From Vibrio coralliilyticus ATCC BAA-450 (GTDB taxonomy: Bacteria; Pseudomonadota; Gammaproteobacteria; Enterobacterales; Vibrionaceae), in contig NZ_ACZN01000018.1 in assembly GCF_000176135.1 (NCBI RefSeq), positions 930,001-994,000 on the forward strand: DNA of 64,000 bases, written 5' to 3'. Each line of letters starts with the position of its first letter. The stretch's first letter is position 1. Positions 1 through 8,227 of the stretch are shown in pieces. The notes under the pieces were generated by a model, which was not told where the DNA came from, did not search any database, and saw only the letters and a list, made by a program, of their open reading frames with translations. The position numbers and the translations under genes were made by a program.

Positions 1-580
1 ATGTTGGCTCGCCTGGCTTTGACATTTTCCACAGCACAAAGTCTAGCGGACTGCGCTTTGCGCTTTCTACATCGACACGAGCGCCAGCCTGAAGCTGATC
101 TAAATCTTGTTTAGATAACTTACCGTATTCGTCGAACTGGCCAACTTCAAACATGACGTCACCGTTGTCAGCAACGTATGCAAAACCGCGCTCGATCAGT
201 TTTTCAACCAGCTCGATAATTTCAGCAATAAATTCTGTCGCACGTGGCTCAACATCTGGGCGCTTCATATTCAGAGCGTCAAAGTCAGCGTGCATTTCAC
301 CAATAAGGCGCTCTGTTAAAGAGTCACAGCTCTCGCCGTTTTCATTGGCGCGCTTGATGATCTTATCGTCGATATCGGTGATGTTACGAACAAAGGTCAG
401 ATCATAGCCAAGGTAACGCAGGTAACGAGACACTACGTCGAAAGAAACGAATGTACGACCATGACCGATGTGACAGAGATCGTAGATGGTTACTCCACAG
501 ACATACATGCCAACTTTGCCAGCATTGATTGGTTTGAATTCCTCTTTCTGTCTTGTGAGTGTGTTATATATCTTTAACAT
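1..580 (-). CDS. cysS: Cysteinyl-tRNA synthetase, N-terminal part (runs off the left edge)
   Basis: Charges tRNA-Cys with cysteine in the cytosol (class I aminoacyl-tRNA synthetase). The visible ~193 residues hold the N-terminal catalytic fold: the zinc-ligand cysteine in the YVCGVT stretch followed by the HIGHG form of the class I HIGH motif, then FVRNITDIDDKI, all as in bacterial CysS. The KMSKS motif and anticodon-binding domain lie beyond base 1. The start ATG at 580 gives the usual MLKIYNT N-terminus. It is transcribed away from ppiB; the 203 bases between them must hold both promoters. Identity is certain; only the C-terminal half is unseen. Confidence 0.97.
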   Translation of the reverse strand, partial: MLKIYNTLTRQKEEFKPINAGKVGMYVCGVTIYDLCHIGHGRTFVSFDVVSRYLRYLGYDLTFVRNITDIDDKIIKRANENGESCDSLTERLIGEMHADFDALNMKRPDVEPRATEFIAEIIELVEKLIERGFAYVADNGDVMFEVGQFDEYGKLSKQDLDQLQAGARVDVESAKRSPLDFVLWKMSKPGEPT

Positions 581-783
581 GATCTCTATCTAATTATTTA
601 GGTGAAACAAAATAGTGGCTCAGTATACCAATATGCTTACCTTCAGGTCATCCCTGAAATGCTTAAAAAGACACCACCAAACTCATTATTCACCTCTAGA
701 GAGCCACTTTTCACGTATAAAAGTGGCAAAAGTTAATATAGAATTCAGTTTTTAAGTCAAAGTCATAAATAAAGGACATCATC

Positions 784-1278
784 ATGATCACCCTTCACAC
801 TAATTTTGGTGACATCAAAGTTGAGCTAAACGAAGAGAAAGCACCAGAAACATGCGCGAATTTCCTGCAGTACTGCCGTGATGGTTTCTACGACAACACG
901 CTATTCCACCGTGTTATCGACGGTTTCATGATCCAAGGTGGCGGCATGGAATCTGGTCTGCGTGAAAAAGCAACTCGCGCACCAATCAAAAACGAAGCGA
1001 ACAATGGCCTGAGCAACAAAGTGGGCACGCTAGCAATGGCACGTACCATGGAACCGCATTCAGCAAGTTCACAGTTTTTCATCAACGTGAACAACAACAC
1101 TTTCCTAGATTTCCGTAGCGAGAGCCTAGACGGTTGGGGTTACTGTGTATTCGCTGAAGTGGTTGAAGGCATGGATATCGTTAACCAAATTAAAGGTGTA
1201 AGCACAGGTTCTCAAGGCATGCACCAAGACGTACCTCTTGAAGACGTTGTCATCACAGGTACCACAATCGAAGAATAA
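784..1278 (+). CDS. ppiB: Peptidyl-prolyl cis-trans isomerase B (cyclophilin)
   Basis: Cytosolic cyclophilin that isomerises Xaa-Pro bonds during folding. The 164 residues are one cyclophilin domain of the usual PpiB length without signal peptide. The core FHRVI..FMIQGG block near residues 40-54 and the SASSQFFIN block near residues 93-101 carry the catalytic Arg and substrate-pocket residues. An AAGGA ribosome site sits 7 bases before the ATG. It is followed by its own hairpin terminator and then lpxH, the order cysS<-  ->ppiB-lpxH being common in Vibrio. Confidence 0.97.
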   Translation: MITLHTNFGDIKVELNEEKAPETCANFLQYCRDGFYDNTLFHRVIDGFMIQGGGMESGLREKATRAPIKNEANNGLSNKVGTLAMARTMEPHSASSQFFINVNNNTFLDFRSESLDGWGYCVFAEVVEGMDIVNQIKGVSTGSQGMHQDVPLEDVVITGTTIEE

Positions 1279-1287
1279 TGATTGTCA

Positions 1288-1320
1288 GGGAGAGCACTAC
1301 GCTCTCCCTCGTTGTTTCTT
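1288..1320 (+). terminator. Rho-independent terminator after ppiB
   Basis: GGGAGAGC (1288-1295) pairs perfectly with GCTCTCCC (1301-1308) across a 5-base loop and is followed by a T-rich tail. It separates ppiB from lpxH, though readthrough into lpxH is possible since only 15 bases follow before the lpxH start. Confidence 0.8.
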
Positions 1321-1334
1321 CAGGTTAATAAAAT

Positions 1335-2081
1335 ATGACCACATTATTTATTTCAGACCTCCATCTCTCTTCTACCACACCAGACATCACTGATTGCTTT
1401 ATTCGCTTTATGCGTGAAGAAGCCGTTCATGCTGACGCCTTATACGTTCTCGGCGACCTGTTCGAGTTTTGGATTGGCGATGATGACCGCTCAGATTTTG
1501 CCAAGCAAATTCGTCGCGAATTCAAGCAACTGACCTCTCTTGGTGTACCTTGCTACTTCACACAAGGTAATCGCGACTTCCTCGTCGGTAAGCGCTTTGC
1601 CAAGCAAACTGGTGTCACCTTACTGGGTGATGAGACAGTGATTGACCTGTACGGCAAAAAAGCCGTGGTTTTGCACGGGGACACACTGTGTACTGAGGAT
1701 GTAAAGTATCTCCAGTATCGAGAGAAAGTGCATCAACCATGGCTACAATGGTTGTTTAATCGCATCCCAATGTTTATTAAAAAGAAGATTGTATCGAAAG
1801 TTCAATCTGATATTAGTACCGACAAACAAACCAAATCACTCGACATCATGGACGTGACACAAACAGAAGTGGAAGCGGTCATGGCACACCATAACGTCGA
1901 TTTGATGATTCATGGACACACTCATCGCCCTGATGTCCATGTATTCACCGCGCACAATCATAAAAAAACCCGCATTGTTTTAGGGGATTGGTACACCCAA
2001 GGTTCAGTTCTGGTCTATGCTAAAAATAACTTCGAGTTACAAGCTAGGCCATTTCAACCTTCTCAAGAAAAGGTTGTTTAA
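1335..2081 (+). CDS. lpxH: UDP-2,3-diacylglucosamine diphosphatase
   Basis: Hydrolyses UDP-2,3-diacylglucosamine to lipid X and UMP, the fourth step of lipid A synthesis, at the inner face of the cytoplasmic membrane. The 248 residues carry the metallophosphoesterase metal motifs in order: DLH with Asp8 and His10, GDLFE with Asp41, GNRDF, the HGD histidine and the C-terminal GHTHRP. Length matches LpxH (about 240). Position downstream of ppiB is the same in enteric bacteria. No oddities seen. Confidence 0.96.
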   Translation: MTTLFISDLHLSSTTPDITDCFIRFMREEAVHADALYVLGDLFEFWIGDDDRSDFAKQIRREFKQLTSLGVPCYFTQGNRDFLVGKRFAKQTGVTLLGDETVIDLYGKKAVVLHGDTLCTEDVKYLQYREKVHQPWLQWLFNRIPMFIKKKIVSKVQSDISTDKQTKSLDIMDVTQTEVEAVMAHHNVDLMIHGHTHRPDVHVFTAHNHKKTRIVLGDWYTQGSVLVYAKNNFELQARPFQPSQEKVV

Positions 2082-2145
2082 ACGGTTCAATAATCATTGG
2101 ATTTTGGCTGGTCCAGAAAAATATAAGAGACGTTGGAACTAGGTT

Positions 2146-3363
2146 TTGAAAAACTCATATATTGCCAGACAACCGATACTGAACAGTGACAAACAGACTG
2201 TTGGCTATGAACTGCTCTTTAGGGATGGTCCTAAAAATACCTTTCCTGAGGTAGATCCAGAACAAGCCACCAGTCGATTGCTGTCTGATCACTTCCTTAA
2301 TACGCATTACGAGACGCTCGGGGACAAACTTGGCTTCGTTAACTTCCCGTATCAAAGCCTATTAAATCGAGTGCCAACGTTGTTTCCCTCAGAAAACTTT
2401 GTCGTCGAAATATTAGAAGACTGCCCGCCAACTGAAGAACTGCTTGATGCAATAAAAGATATGGCAGCCAAAGGCTATACCATTGCACTAGATGATTTTA
2501 TCCCTAATAAGGAGTGGCGCCCTTTTCTTCCTTATGTCGCGTTGATTAAGTTTGATATCCGATTAGTGCCAATTGAGAAAGCCCATATTTTCATGAAGCG
2601 ACTCAAGGGCAGTAACATTCGTTTCCTTGCCGAAAAAGTTGAGACTTATGAAGAATTTGAACAAGCGAAAGAAGCTGGGTTTGAATACTTCCAAGGTTAC
2701 TTTTTTAGCAAGCCTGAAATGATCAGCAAAAAGGCGCTGGAACCTTCGTTCATGACGGTAATTCAATTGTTGACGGAGATTTCGAAACAGGACATTGACT
2801 ACAACGCAATTGAATCTTTGATCAGCAAAGATCTGTCGCTTTCTTATAAACTCCTGACTTTTGTCAATTCCTCAGCCATCGTACAGACACAAATTCAGTC
2901 TTTCCACCAAGCATTGGTTTATCTTGGTGAAGACAAGTTGCGTAAATTTATTTCTTTGGTATCTCTGGCATCGACTCAGGATAGTAAACCCGACTACCTG
3001 TACGGGCTATCTATTCAACGCGCTCGCTTCTGTGAGCTGATCGGTGCAAAACTACAAGTTGAGCTCGAATCCGGGCAGGCCTTTCTTACCGGTATGTTCT
3101 CGCTGCTAGATAGCCTTCTAGATAAGCCGTTGGAGCTGATAGTGAATGAAATTCCTGTTGAAGAAACCGTAAAGCTGGCATTGACGCAGAATGAAGGCAT
3201 ACTAGGCAGCATTCTCATGTTAACCGAAGCGTATGAGTTAGCTGATTGGGAAGAGGTATCCGACCTTAGCGGGTCTTTAGGCTTGAATCCACAAGATTTA
3301 AGTAAAAGCTATGACGCATCCGTTAAATGGACTGCAGATCTTCTCTCAGTATCAACAAAATAG
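2146..3363 (+). CDS. EAL-HDOD signalling protein (YuxH-type)
   Basis: A 405-residue cytosolic protein with an N-terminal EAL domain (about 1-200) and C-terminal HDOD domain (about 205-400). EAL domains hydrolyse cyclic di-GMP; HDOD domains are non-catalytic HD relatives found in signalling proteins. Most EAL metal/catalytic positions are present: Glu22 (in YELLFR), Asn66, Glu88, Asp116-Asp117, Lys135, Glu163, Gln183. However the loop after the Asp pair reads DDFIPNKEW instead of the DDFGxGxS loop of active enzymes, so activity is doubtful and a regulatory role is likely. The start is a TTG, chosen because the protein begins directly with the conserved YIARQPIL strand. It lies 64 bases after lpxH and 18 before ychJ, so the three may be cotranscribed. 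Confidence 0.9.
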   Translation: MKNSYIARQPILNSDKQTVGYELLFRDGPKNTFPEVDPEQATSRLLSDHFLNTHYETLGDKLGFVNFPYQSLLNRVPTLFPSENFVVEILEDCPPTEELLDAIKDMAAKGYTIALDDFIPNKEWRPFLPYVALIKFDIRLVPIEKAHIFMKRLKGSNIRFLAEKVETYEEFEQAKEAGFEYFQGYFFSKPEMISKKALEPSFMTVIQLLTEISKQDIDYNAIESLISKDLSLSYKLLTFVNSSAIVQTQIQSFHQALVYLGEDKLRKFISLVSLASTQDSKPDYLYGLSIQRARFCELIGAKLQVELESGQAFLTGMFSLLDSLLDKPLELIVNEIPVEETVKLALTQNEGILGSILMLTEAYELADWEEVSDLSGSLGLNPQDLSKSYDASVKWTADLLSVSTK

Positions 3364-3381
3364 CGCTTCATTGGAGCCATC

Positions 3382-3876
3382 ATGCAACACTGCCCTTGTG
3401 GTACAGAAAAAAGCTACAGCGAATGCTGCGAGCCAATTCACCTCGATCATTCTAAAGCCACAACTCCTGAAAAATTAATGCGCTCCCGCTATAGCGCACA
3501 CGTTAAGCATCTGGTCGATTACGTCGTAGATACTTATCATCCAAGTTGCAATGCCACTGAACAACGTGAAGGGATTCAACAATCGATAGAAAGCGATTGG
3601 TGCAAACTTGAAGTCATCAATACAGAAGCAGGCAGCGATAAAGACGAAGGCTTCGTTACCTTCAAGGCTTATTTCAAAGAAGATAACGTGCAGCACTGTC
3701 TCGAAGAGCGCTCACGTTTTGTGCGAGAAAATGGGCTATGGTATTACATTGACGGTACGTTTCCAGAGCCAGACATTGATCCACGGCTCAATCAAACTAT
3801 AAAGAGTTTCAAAGTCGGCCGAAACGATCCGTGTATTTGTGGTAGCGGTAAAAAGTTTAAGAAATGTTGCGGTTAA
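3382..3876 (+). CDS. ychJ: YchJ family SEC-C motif protein
   Basis: A 164-residue protein of the YchJ/UPF0225 family, function unknown. It has a cysteine-rich zinc-binding SEC-C-like motif at both ends: CPCGTEKSYSECCEP at about residues 4-18 and NDPCICGSGKKFKKCC at the C-terminus; between them is an NTF2-like domain with LMRSRYSAH. A GGAG ribosome site precedes the ATG. It directly follows the EAL-HDOD gene and ends at a bidirectional terminator shared with yeaC on the other strand. Confidence 0.93.
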   Translation: MQHCPCGTEKSYSECCEPIHLDHSKATTPEKLMRSRYSAHVKHLVDYVVDTYHPSCNATEQREGIQQSIESDWCKLEVINTEAGSDKDEGFVTFKAYFKEDNVQHCLEERSRFVRENGLWYYIDGTFPEPDIDPRLNQTIKSFKVGRNDPCICGSGKKFKKCCG

Positions 3877-3894
3877 CTACAGGCTAGATAGTAA

Positions 3895-3920
3895 AAAAGC
3901 AGGATGATTATCCTGCTTTT
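3895..3920. terminator. Bidirectional terminator between ychJ and yeaC
   Basis: Perfect 11-bp stem: 3895-3905 (AAAAGCAGGAT) pairs with 3910-3920, loop GATT. A-run on one side and T-run on the other lets it end both converging transcripts. Confidence 0.88.
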
Positions 3921-3942
3921 AGTTTCTGAGCTTAGTAAAGCA

Positions 3943-4230
3943 CTAAGCGTCCTTATTTGGGTTAACTCTCACAATATCTTGTTGATCTTGCTTGAATTGC
4001 TTTTTCAGTTCCGCTTTTGACTTAAAACTGATCTCGCCCCCTTGGGCCACTGTCATATGTTGTGCTTCTGCATTGTGCTTAGATTGATACAACATCACAG
4101 CTTGCATACACGAATCTCGCTGCTCTTGAGAAAGTGGTGTACCCTCAGGCCACTTCCCCGTTTCTACAGCATAGAGTAGACGCTCGTATGCCTCTGGTGT
4201 AATGGCATTAATTAACTGCTCTGCGTCCAT
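3943..4230 (-). CDS. yeaC: YeaC family protein (DUF1315)
   Basis: A 95-residue soluble protein of unknown function, recognised by the family signature ITPEAYERL..AVETGKWPEG..L..EQ and the following MLYQSKHN. In E. coli the homologue lies next to msrB (yeaA) opposite gapA; here the same neighbourhood is kept but a DUF2989 lipoprotein gene is inserted between yeaC and msrB. An AAGGAT ribosome site lies 5 bases before the ATG. No catalytic motif is visible. Confidence 0.9.
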   Translation of the reverse strand: MDAEQLINAITPEAYERLLYAVETGKWPEGTPLSQEQRDSCMQAVMLYQSKHNAEAQHMTVAQGGEISFKSKAELKKQFKQDQQDIVRVNPNKDA

Positions 4231-4337
4231 GGTCTATCCTTAAGTTGTAACTGAGATGGAAAGAACATAACTGGCTGGCATTCTGAGTCAAGATTGCACC
4301 CAAGAATAAGTGTAACGGATCACAAGCAAATCAAAAT

Positions 4338-5159
4338 ATGAATCATATAAAAGCACTACTAATCTTCAGTCTGGCTATTGCGTTATCAGGGTGTTTCGAA
4401 AACCGTCAGAACACCGACAAACTGTGCGCAGACAACCCTAGCTTACAATGTGAACGGCTTAATATGAACGATGGTCAATGCCGTGTTCCTAGAACCGATT
4501 TGATTTGGCATCGGAATGAAGTACGTAAACAACCGACCGACAGCAATATTATTGATGAATACCATTTTCTGGCCGCGTATAAGAAATGTCTTGAGTTGGC
4601 ATCGCAAATCCAACCGATTGAGCAAGCCGGACTCAAAGAGCGCCGATTTAACGCGCTGATTAACTCCGGCGAAGACCTGGAAAAATTAGTCGAACGAATT
4701 CGCAAGTCATCTTCACCAGAATCACTCTATTTTCTATGGAGCCAAACTGGCGATGATGAAGCGCAAAGAAGCTTCCTCCAACTCGAAGGTACACCCGCTT
4801 TAGACACGCCAGAAATGCAGTATGCACTGGCGACTTTCTATACCAGCCGCGATCTGGAGAAAACCATAAACTTGCTCAACAAATCACTTGAGCTGAGTAA
4901 AGGCAAGAACCTCAACACGGATATCTTCAAAACACTCGCCAGCATTACCTATCAATTGAATCGCAAAGAACAAGCTTATATCTGGGCAATGGTCGCAAAT
5001 CGCTTTGAAGTACCCATTATTGGCTCAGAGCAAGAAATGCAGATTCTTTACGGGTTCAGTAAGGACAAGTACAAACAGCTTGACGGTATTGCCGATAATA
5101 TTGAAAGCGCACTAGATAGCGGCACTTATCAAAGAAATATGGTTCCTAGCTTCAATTAG
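4338..5159 (+). CDS. DUF2989 family lipoprotein
   Basis: A 273-residue predicted lipoprotein. The N-terminus is a short basic stretch, a hydrophobic core and the lipobox LSGC with Cys19 as the lipidation site. The mature part starts with a cysteine-containing segment (CADNPSLQCER..GQCRVPR) that could form disulfides in the periplasm, followed by a helix-rich region that looks like repeated TPR-type helices (about 130-240). The family is common in Vibrio and Shewanella and has no established role. Ribosome site is weak. It converges on msrB and shares a hairpin with it. Confidence 0.85.
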   Translation: MNHIKALLIFSLAIALSGCFENRQNTDKLCADNPSLQCERLNMNDGQCRVPRTDLIWHRNEVRKQPTDSNIIDEYHFLAAYKKCLELASQIQPIEQAGLKERRFNALINSGEDLEKLVERIRKSSSPESLYFLWSQTGDDEAQRSFLQLEGTPALDTPEMQYALATFYTSRDLEKTINLLNKSLELSKGKNLNTDIFKTLASITYQLNRKEQAYIWAMVANRFEVPIIGSEQEMQILYGFSKDKYKQLDGIADNIESALDSGTYQRNMVPSFN

Positions 5160-5188
5160 CGTCGACAAGTTGAAAGGATTAAACAATG

Positions 5189-5214
5189 AGCGGTGAATTA
5201 ATCACCGCTTTTTA
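5189..5214 (+). terminator. Terminator after the DUF2989 lipoprotein gene
   Basis: AGCGGTGA (5189-5196) pairs with TCACCGCT (5202-5209), followed by a T run. The hairpin overlaps the last codons of msrB, which is read from the other strand. Confidence 0.82.
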
Positions 5215-5617
5215 TTGAATTGTTGAAAATTAACGACACAGAATTTACACAGAATCTTTCGCCTGTTGTCTTTGGCCCATCTGGAAAAACGTGACCTAAG
5301 TGGCTATCACAAGCTGCACATCTAATCTCTGTTCTCACCATTCCGTGACTTAGATCTTCCAAATAACGAATAGCCTGATCATTAATAGGGGCATCAAAAC
5401 TTGGCCAACCACAACCGGAATCATACTTGTTATCTGATTGAAATAGAGGGGCCTGACAGCAAGTACAAGAATATACCCCAGTTTCCTTGTTGTGCAGTAA
5501 CTTACCTGTGAACGGTGCTTCTGTTCCCTGCTCTCGACATACTCGATATTCTTCTTCAGAAAGCTTTTCACGCCAGTATTCATTTGGTTTGATGACTTTT
5601 TTATTATCCTGTTCCAC
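5198..5617 (-). CDS. msrB: Peptide-methionine (R)-S-oxide reductase
   Basis: Reduces methionine-R-sulfoxide in proteins using thioredoxin; cytosolic repair of oxidised proteins. The 139 residues contain the two zinc CxxC pairs (Cys51/Cys54 and Cys100/Cys103), the substrate-pocket CGWPSF stretch and the catalytic Cys123 in RFCVNSVSL. Start is a GTG at 5617 with GGAG upstream; the length then matches E. coli MsrB (137). It is transcribed divergently from gapA across 336 bases. Confidence 0.96.
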   Translation of the reverse strand: MEQDNKKVIKPNEYWREKLSEEEYRVCREQGTEAPFTGKLLHNKETGVYSCTCCQAPLFQSDNKYDSGCGWPSFDAPINDQAIRYLEDLSHGMVRTEIRCAACDSHLGHVFPDGPKTTGERFCVNSVSLIFNNSIKSGD

Positions 5618-5953
5618 TTTGTCTTTTTCTCCGAATTAATCACTATTACTGTGACTTTTTTTCTCAAAAACTTGCGCAATTTATTGTTTGTAGCACATAC
5701 TTTGAATCCATAAAAGGACGCTTAAACTTTGATCAAAAGTGAAAGCGTTTGATCTATTTTACGTCAACTGGTTAGACAAGAAACCTATAATCCGTTCAAA
5801 AGATAGTCAATTACGACTGATTGTGAAAAAAAGCGACGCTTTTTTTTGACTTTAAACAAGTTAAGTCCGATTATCTGTTGCAGATTTTGACTGGATTCTG
5901 TAATTTTACTACCAGTTATCTTTAATCAGAAATTAAGTTGTGGAGCAACTATA
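5618..5953. other. msrB-gapA divergent intergenic region
   Basis: 336 bases without a gene. It contains a good -10 hexamer TATAAT at 5786-5791, a second possible gapA promoter at 5846-5876, and a perfect 9-bp inverted repeat (5826-5834 with 5838-5846, loop GAC). The long leader is expected for a highly expressed, regulated gene, but no operator can be named with confidence. Confidence 0.6.
5846..5876 (+). promoter_or_regulatory. Candidate gapA promoter
   Basis: TTGACT at 5846-5851 followed 17-19 bases later by GATTAT/TTATCT. The first five bases of the -35 are perfect and the -10 is weak. Alternatively transcription starts from TATAAT at 5786-5791. Not distinguishable by reading. Confidence 0.4.
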
Positions 5954-6949
5954 ATGACTATCAAAGTAGGTATTAACGGTTTTGGCCGTATCGGTCGTTT
6001 CGTATTCCGTGCAGCACAAGAGCGTAGCGACATCGAAGTTGTAGGTATCAACGACCTGATCGATGTAGAGTACATGGCATACATGCTTAAGTACGATTCA
6101 ACTCACGGCCGTTTCAACGGTACTGTTGAAGTTGAAGGTGGTAACCTAATCGTTAACGGTAAGACTGTACGTGTTACTGCTGAGCGTAACCCAACTGACC
6201 TTAAGTGGGACGAAATCGGTGTTGACGTTGTAGCTGAAGCAACTGGTATCTTCCTAACTGACGAAACTGCACGTCAGCACATCACTGCTGGTGCTAAGAA
6301 AGTTGTTCTAACTGGTCCTTCAAAAGACGCAACTCCAATGTTCGTAATGGGTGTTAACGACAGCACTTACGCTGGTCAAGACATCGTTTCTAACGCTTCT
6401 TGTACAACTAACTGTCTAGCGCCTATCGCTAAAGTTCTTAACGACAAGTTCGGTATCGAATCTGGCCTTATGACTACAGTTCACGCTACTACAGCAACTC
6501 AAAAAACTGTAGATGGTCCTTCTGCTAAAGACTGGCGCGGTGGTCGTGGTGCTTCTCAGAACATCATCCCATCTTCAACTGGTGCTGCTAAAGCTGTAGG
6601 CGTTGTTCTTCCAGAACTAAACGGCAAACTAACTGGTATGGCTTTCCGCGTACCAACTGCTAACGTTTCTGTAGTTGACCTAACTGTTAACCTAAAAGAA
6701 GGCGCATCTTACGAAGCTATCTGTGCAGCTATGAAAGAAGCTTCTGAAGGCGAGCTTAAAGGTGTTCTAGGTTACACTGAAGACCAAGTTGTTTCTCAAG
6801 ACTTCATCGGCGAAGTTCAAACTTCAGTATTCGATGCTAAAGCTGGTATCGCTCTAACTGACAACTTCGTTAAAGTTGTATCTTGGTACGACAACGAAAT
6901 CGGTTACTCAAACAAAGTTCTAGACCTAATCGCTCACATCTCTAAGTAA
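5954..6949 (+). CDS. gapA: Glyceraldehyde-3-phosphate dehydrogenase
   Basis: Glycolytic enzyme converting glyceraldehyde-3-phosphate to 1,3-bisphosphoglycerate with NAD+. The 331 residues match GapA length; the Rossmann motif NGFGRIGR (8-15) and catalytic Cys150 in SNASCTTNC are intact. Codon use is strongly biased toward a few codons (GTT, ACT, GGT, AAC), as in very highly expressed Vibrio genes and unlike its neighbours. Strong terminator follows; yeaD is next, as in E. coli. Confidence 0.98.
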   Translation: MTIKVGINGFGRIGRFVFRAAQERSDIEVVGINDLIDVEYMAYMLKYDSTHGRFNGTVEVEGGNLIVNGKTVRVTAERNPTDLKWDEIGVDVVAEATGIFLTDETARQHITAGAKKVVLTGPSKDATPMFVMGVNDSTYAGQDIVSNASCTTNCLAPIAKVLNDKFGIESGLMTTVHATTATQKTVDGPSAKDWRGGRGASQNIIPSSTGAAKAVGVVLPELNGKLTGMAFRVPTANVSVVDLTVNLKEGASYEAICAAMKEASEGELKGVLGYTEDQVVSQDFIGEVQTSVFDAKAGIALTDNFVKVVSWYDNEIGYSNKVLDLIAHISK

Positions 6950-6986
6950 TTAGATAGTTAGCAATTAGCGAATAACTTCGTTAAAG

Positions 6987-7014
6987 AAAAGGCGGCTCTA
7001 GAGTCGCCTTTTTT
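6987..7014 (+). terminator. gapA terminator
   Basis: AAAAGGCG..CTC pairs with GAG..CGCCTTTT around 6987-7010 (one G-T pair), followed by T6. Confidence 0.88.
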
Positions 7015-7104
7015 GTATCTGGACTTTGAGGTTATACAAACTCGACATTGCAAATAATGTGCGAAGTATGTCGAAAAGCTCTCCCCAGCGATAGGAAACT
7101 ACAC

Positions 7105-7989
7105 ATGGATTTAAAAACTCTCCCAGCCCTAACCGTGTTATCTGACAACGTCACTATCGTTGAAGTTGATCAGGTTAAAGTCGTCCGCGTTATTCATGAA
7201 AAAGCAACGGCAGGCATCGCGCTACACGGTGGCCATGTCGTATCGTTCACACCAGCAGGCCAAGAAGATCTGATTTGGATGAGCGACAGCGCCATTTTTG
7301 ATGGTAAGGCAGCGCTTCGTGGTGGCATTCCAATTTGCTGGCCTTGGTTTGGCCGCATTGCTGCGCCTGCACATGGCTTTGCTCGTACCAGTGAGTGGTC
7401 ACTGCTACAACATCGTGAAAATGAACAAGGAGTTGTGATTGAGCTCGAACTGAAACCTTCAGAGCAAACGCTATCAATCTGGCCACATAAATTTGATGCG
7501 CGTTTAATAATAGAAGTCAGCAACGAGCTTAAAGTGACGCTCGACGTCACCAATACTGATACGACACCTTGGGCATTTTCAGGGGCATTGCACACGTATC
7601 TTAACGTAGGCAACATCAAACAAGCACAAACTACTGGGATGGGCTCTGAGTACATCGATAGCCTAAAAGCAGGTGAAATCTGCCAAGGTGACAAGGTTCT
7701 TCAACTTACTGATACTATCGACCGTGTTTACACTCAACCAGAAGCGCAAATTTTAGTGAAAGATCCAGTGTTGGATCGCACACTAAGCGTGGAGAACCAA
7801 GGCCACAACTCGGCTGTATTATGGAACCCATGGGCACAAGGTGCTGAATCTATGTCAGATATGACGAATGACGGGTATTTAACAATGATGTGTGTCGAAT
7901 CTACTCTTCACGCACCAAGCATTGAACTAGGAAAAACACTTCAACCTGGTGAGTCACATCAACTTATCACCTCTATTTCCGCTCAATAA
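7105..7989 (+). CDS. yeaD: D-hexose-6-phosphate mutarotase (YeaD family)
   Basis: Aldose-1-epimerase-fold enzyme that interconverts alpha and beta anomers of glucose-6-phosphate. The open frame extends back to 7048 but the start at 7105 has AGGA 8 bases upstream and gives 294 residues, the length of E. coli YeaD. Family landmarks visible: GAALRGGIPICWPWFG-type block (ALRGGIPICWPWFGR), HGFARTSEW with its catalytic His, and the ALHTYLNVG histidine. It follows gapA by 155 bases with a terminator between, so it probably has its own promoter. Confidence 0.92.
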   Translation: MDLKTLPALTVLSDNVTIVEVDQVKVVRVIHEKATAGIALHGGHVVSFTPAGQEDLIWMSDSAIFDGKAALRGGIPICWPWFGRIAAPAHGFARTSEWSLLQHRENEQGVVIELELKPSEQTLSIWPHKFDARLIIEVSNELKVTLDVTNTDTTPWAFSGALHTYLNVGNIKQAQTTGMGSEYIDSLKAGEICQGDKVLQLTDTIDRVYTQPEAQILVKDPVLDRTLSVENQGHNSAVLWNPWAQGAESMSDMTNDGYLTMMCVESTLHAPSIELGKTLQPGESHQLITSISAQ

Positions 7990-8227
7990 CTCTTTTTCTG
8001 CAGGCTATTAGCCTGCAGTACCTCCCTCCCGAAATTATTCTATGCCCGCTCAGGTCTTTTACTCTACACCCGCTGTACAAACACATTTTTTGACTTGCTT
8101 ATTGTTTGAATAATTAATAGGAATCAATTTTAGCAAATGGATAAGTCGTTATTATTATTCTTAATTTACAATAAGAGCTCTATTTTTCAGCGATAAGACA
8201 CGTCTCTAAAGACAGGATAATTAAAAA

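Noticed and set aside
3608..3802. Long alternative frame inside ychJ
   Set aside because: Lies wholly within ychJ, which has strong motif support; no ribosome site of its own.
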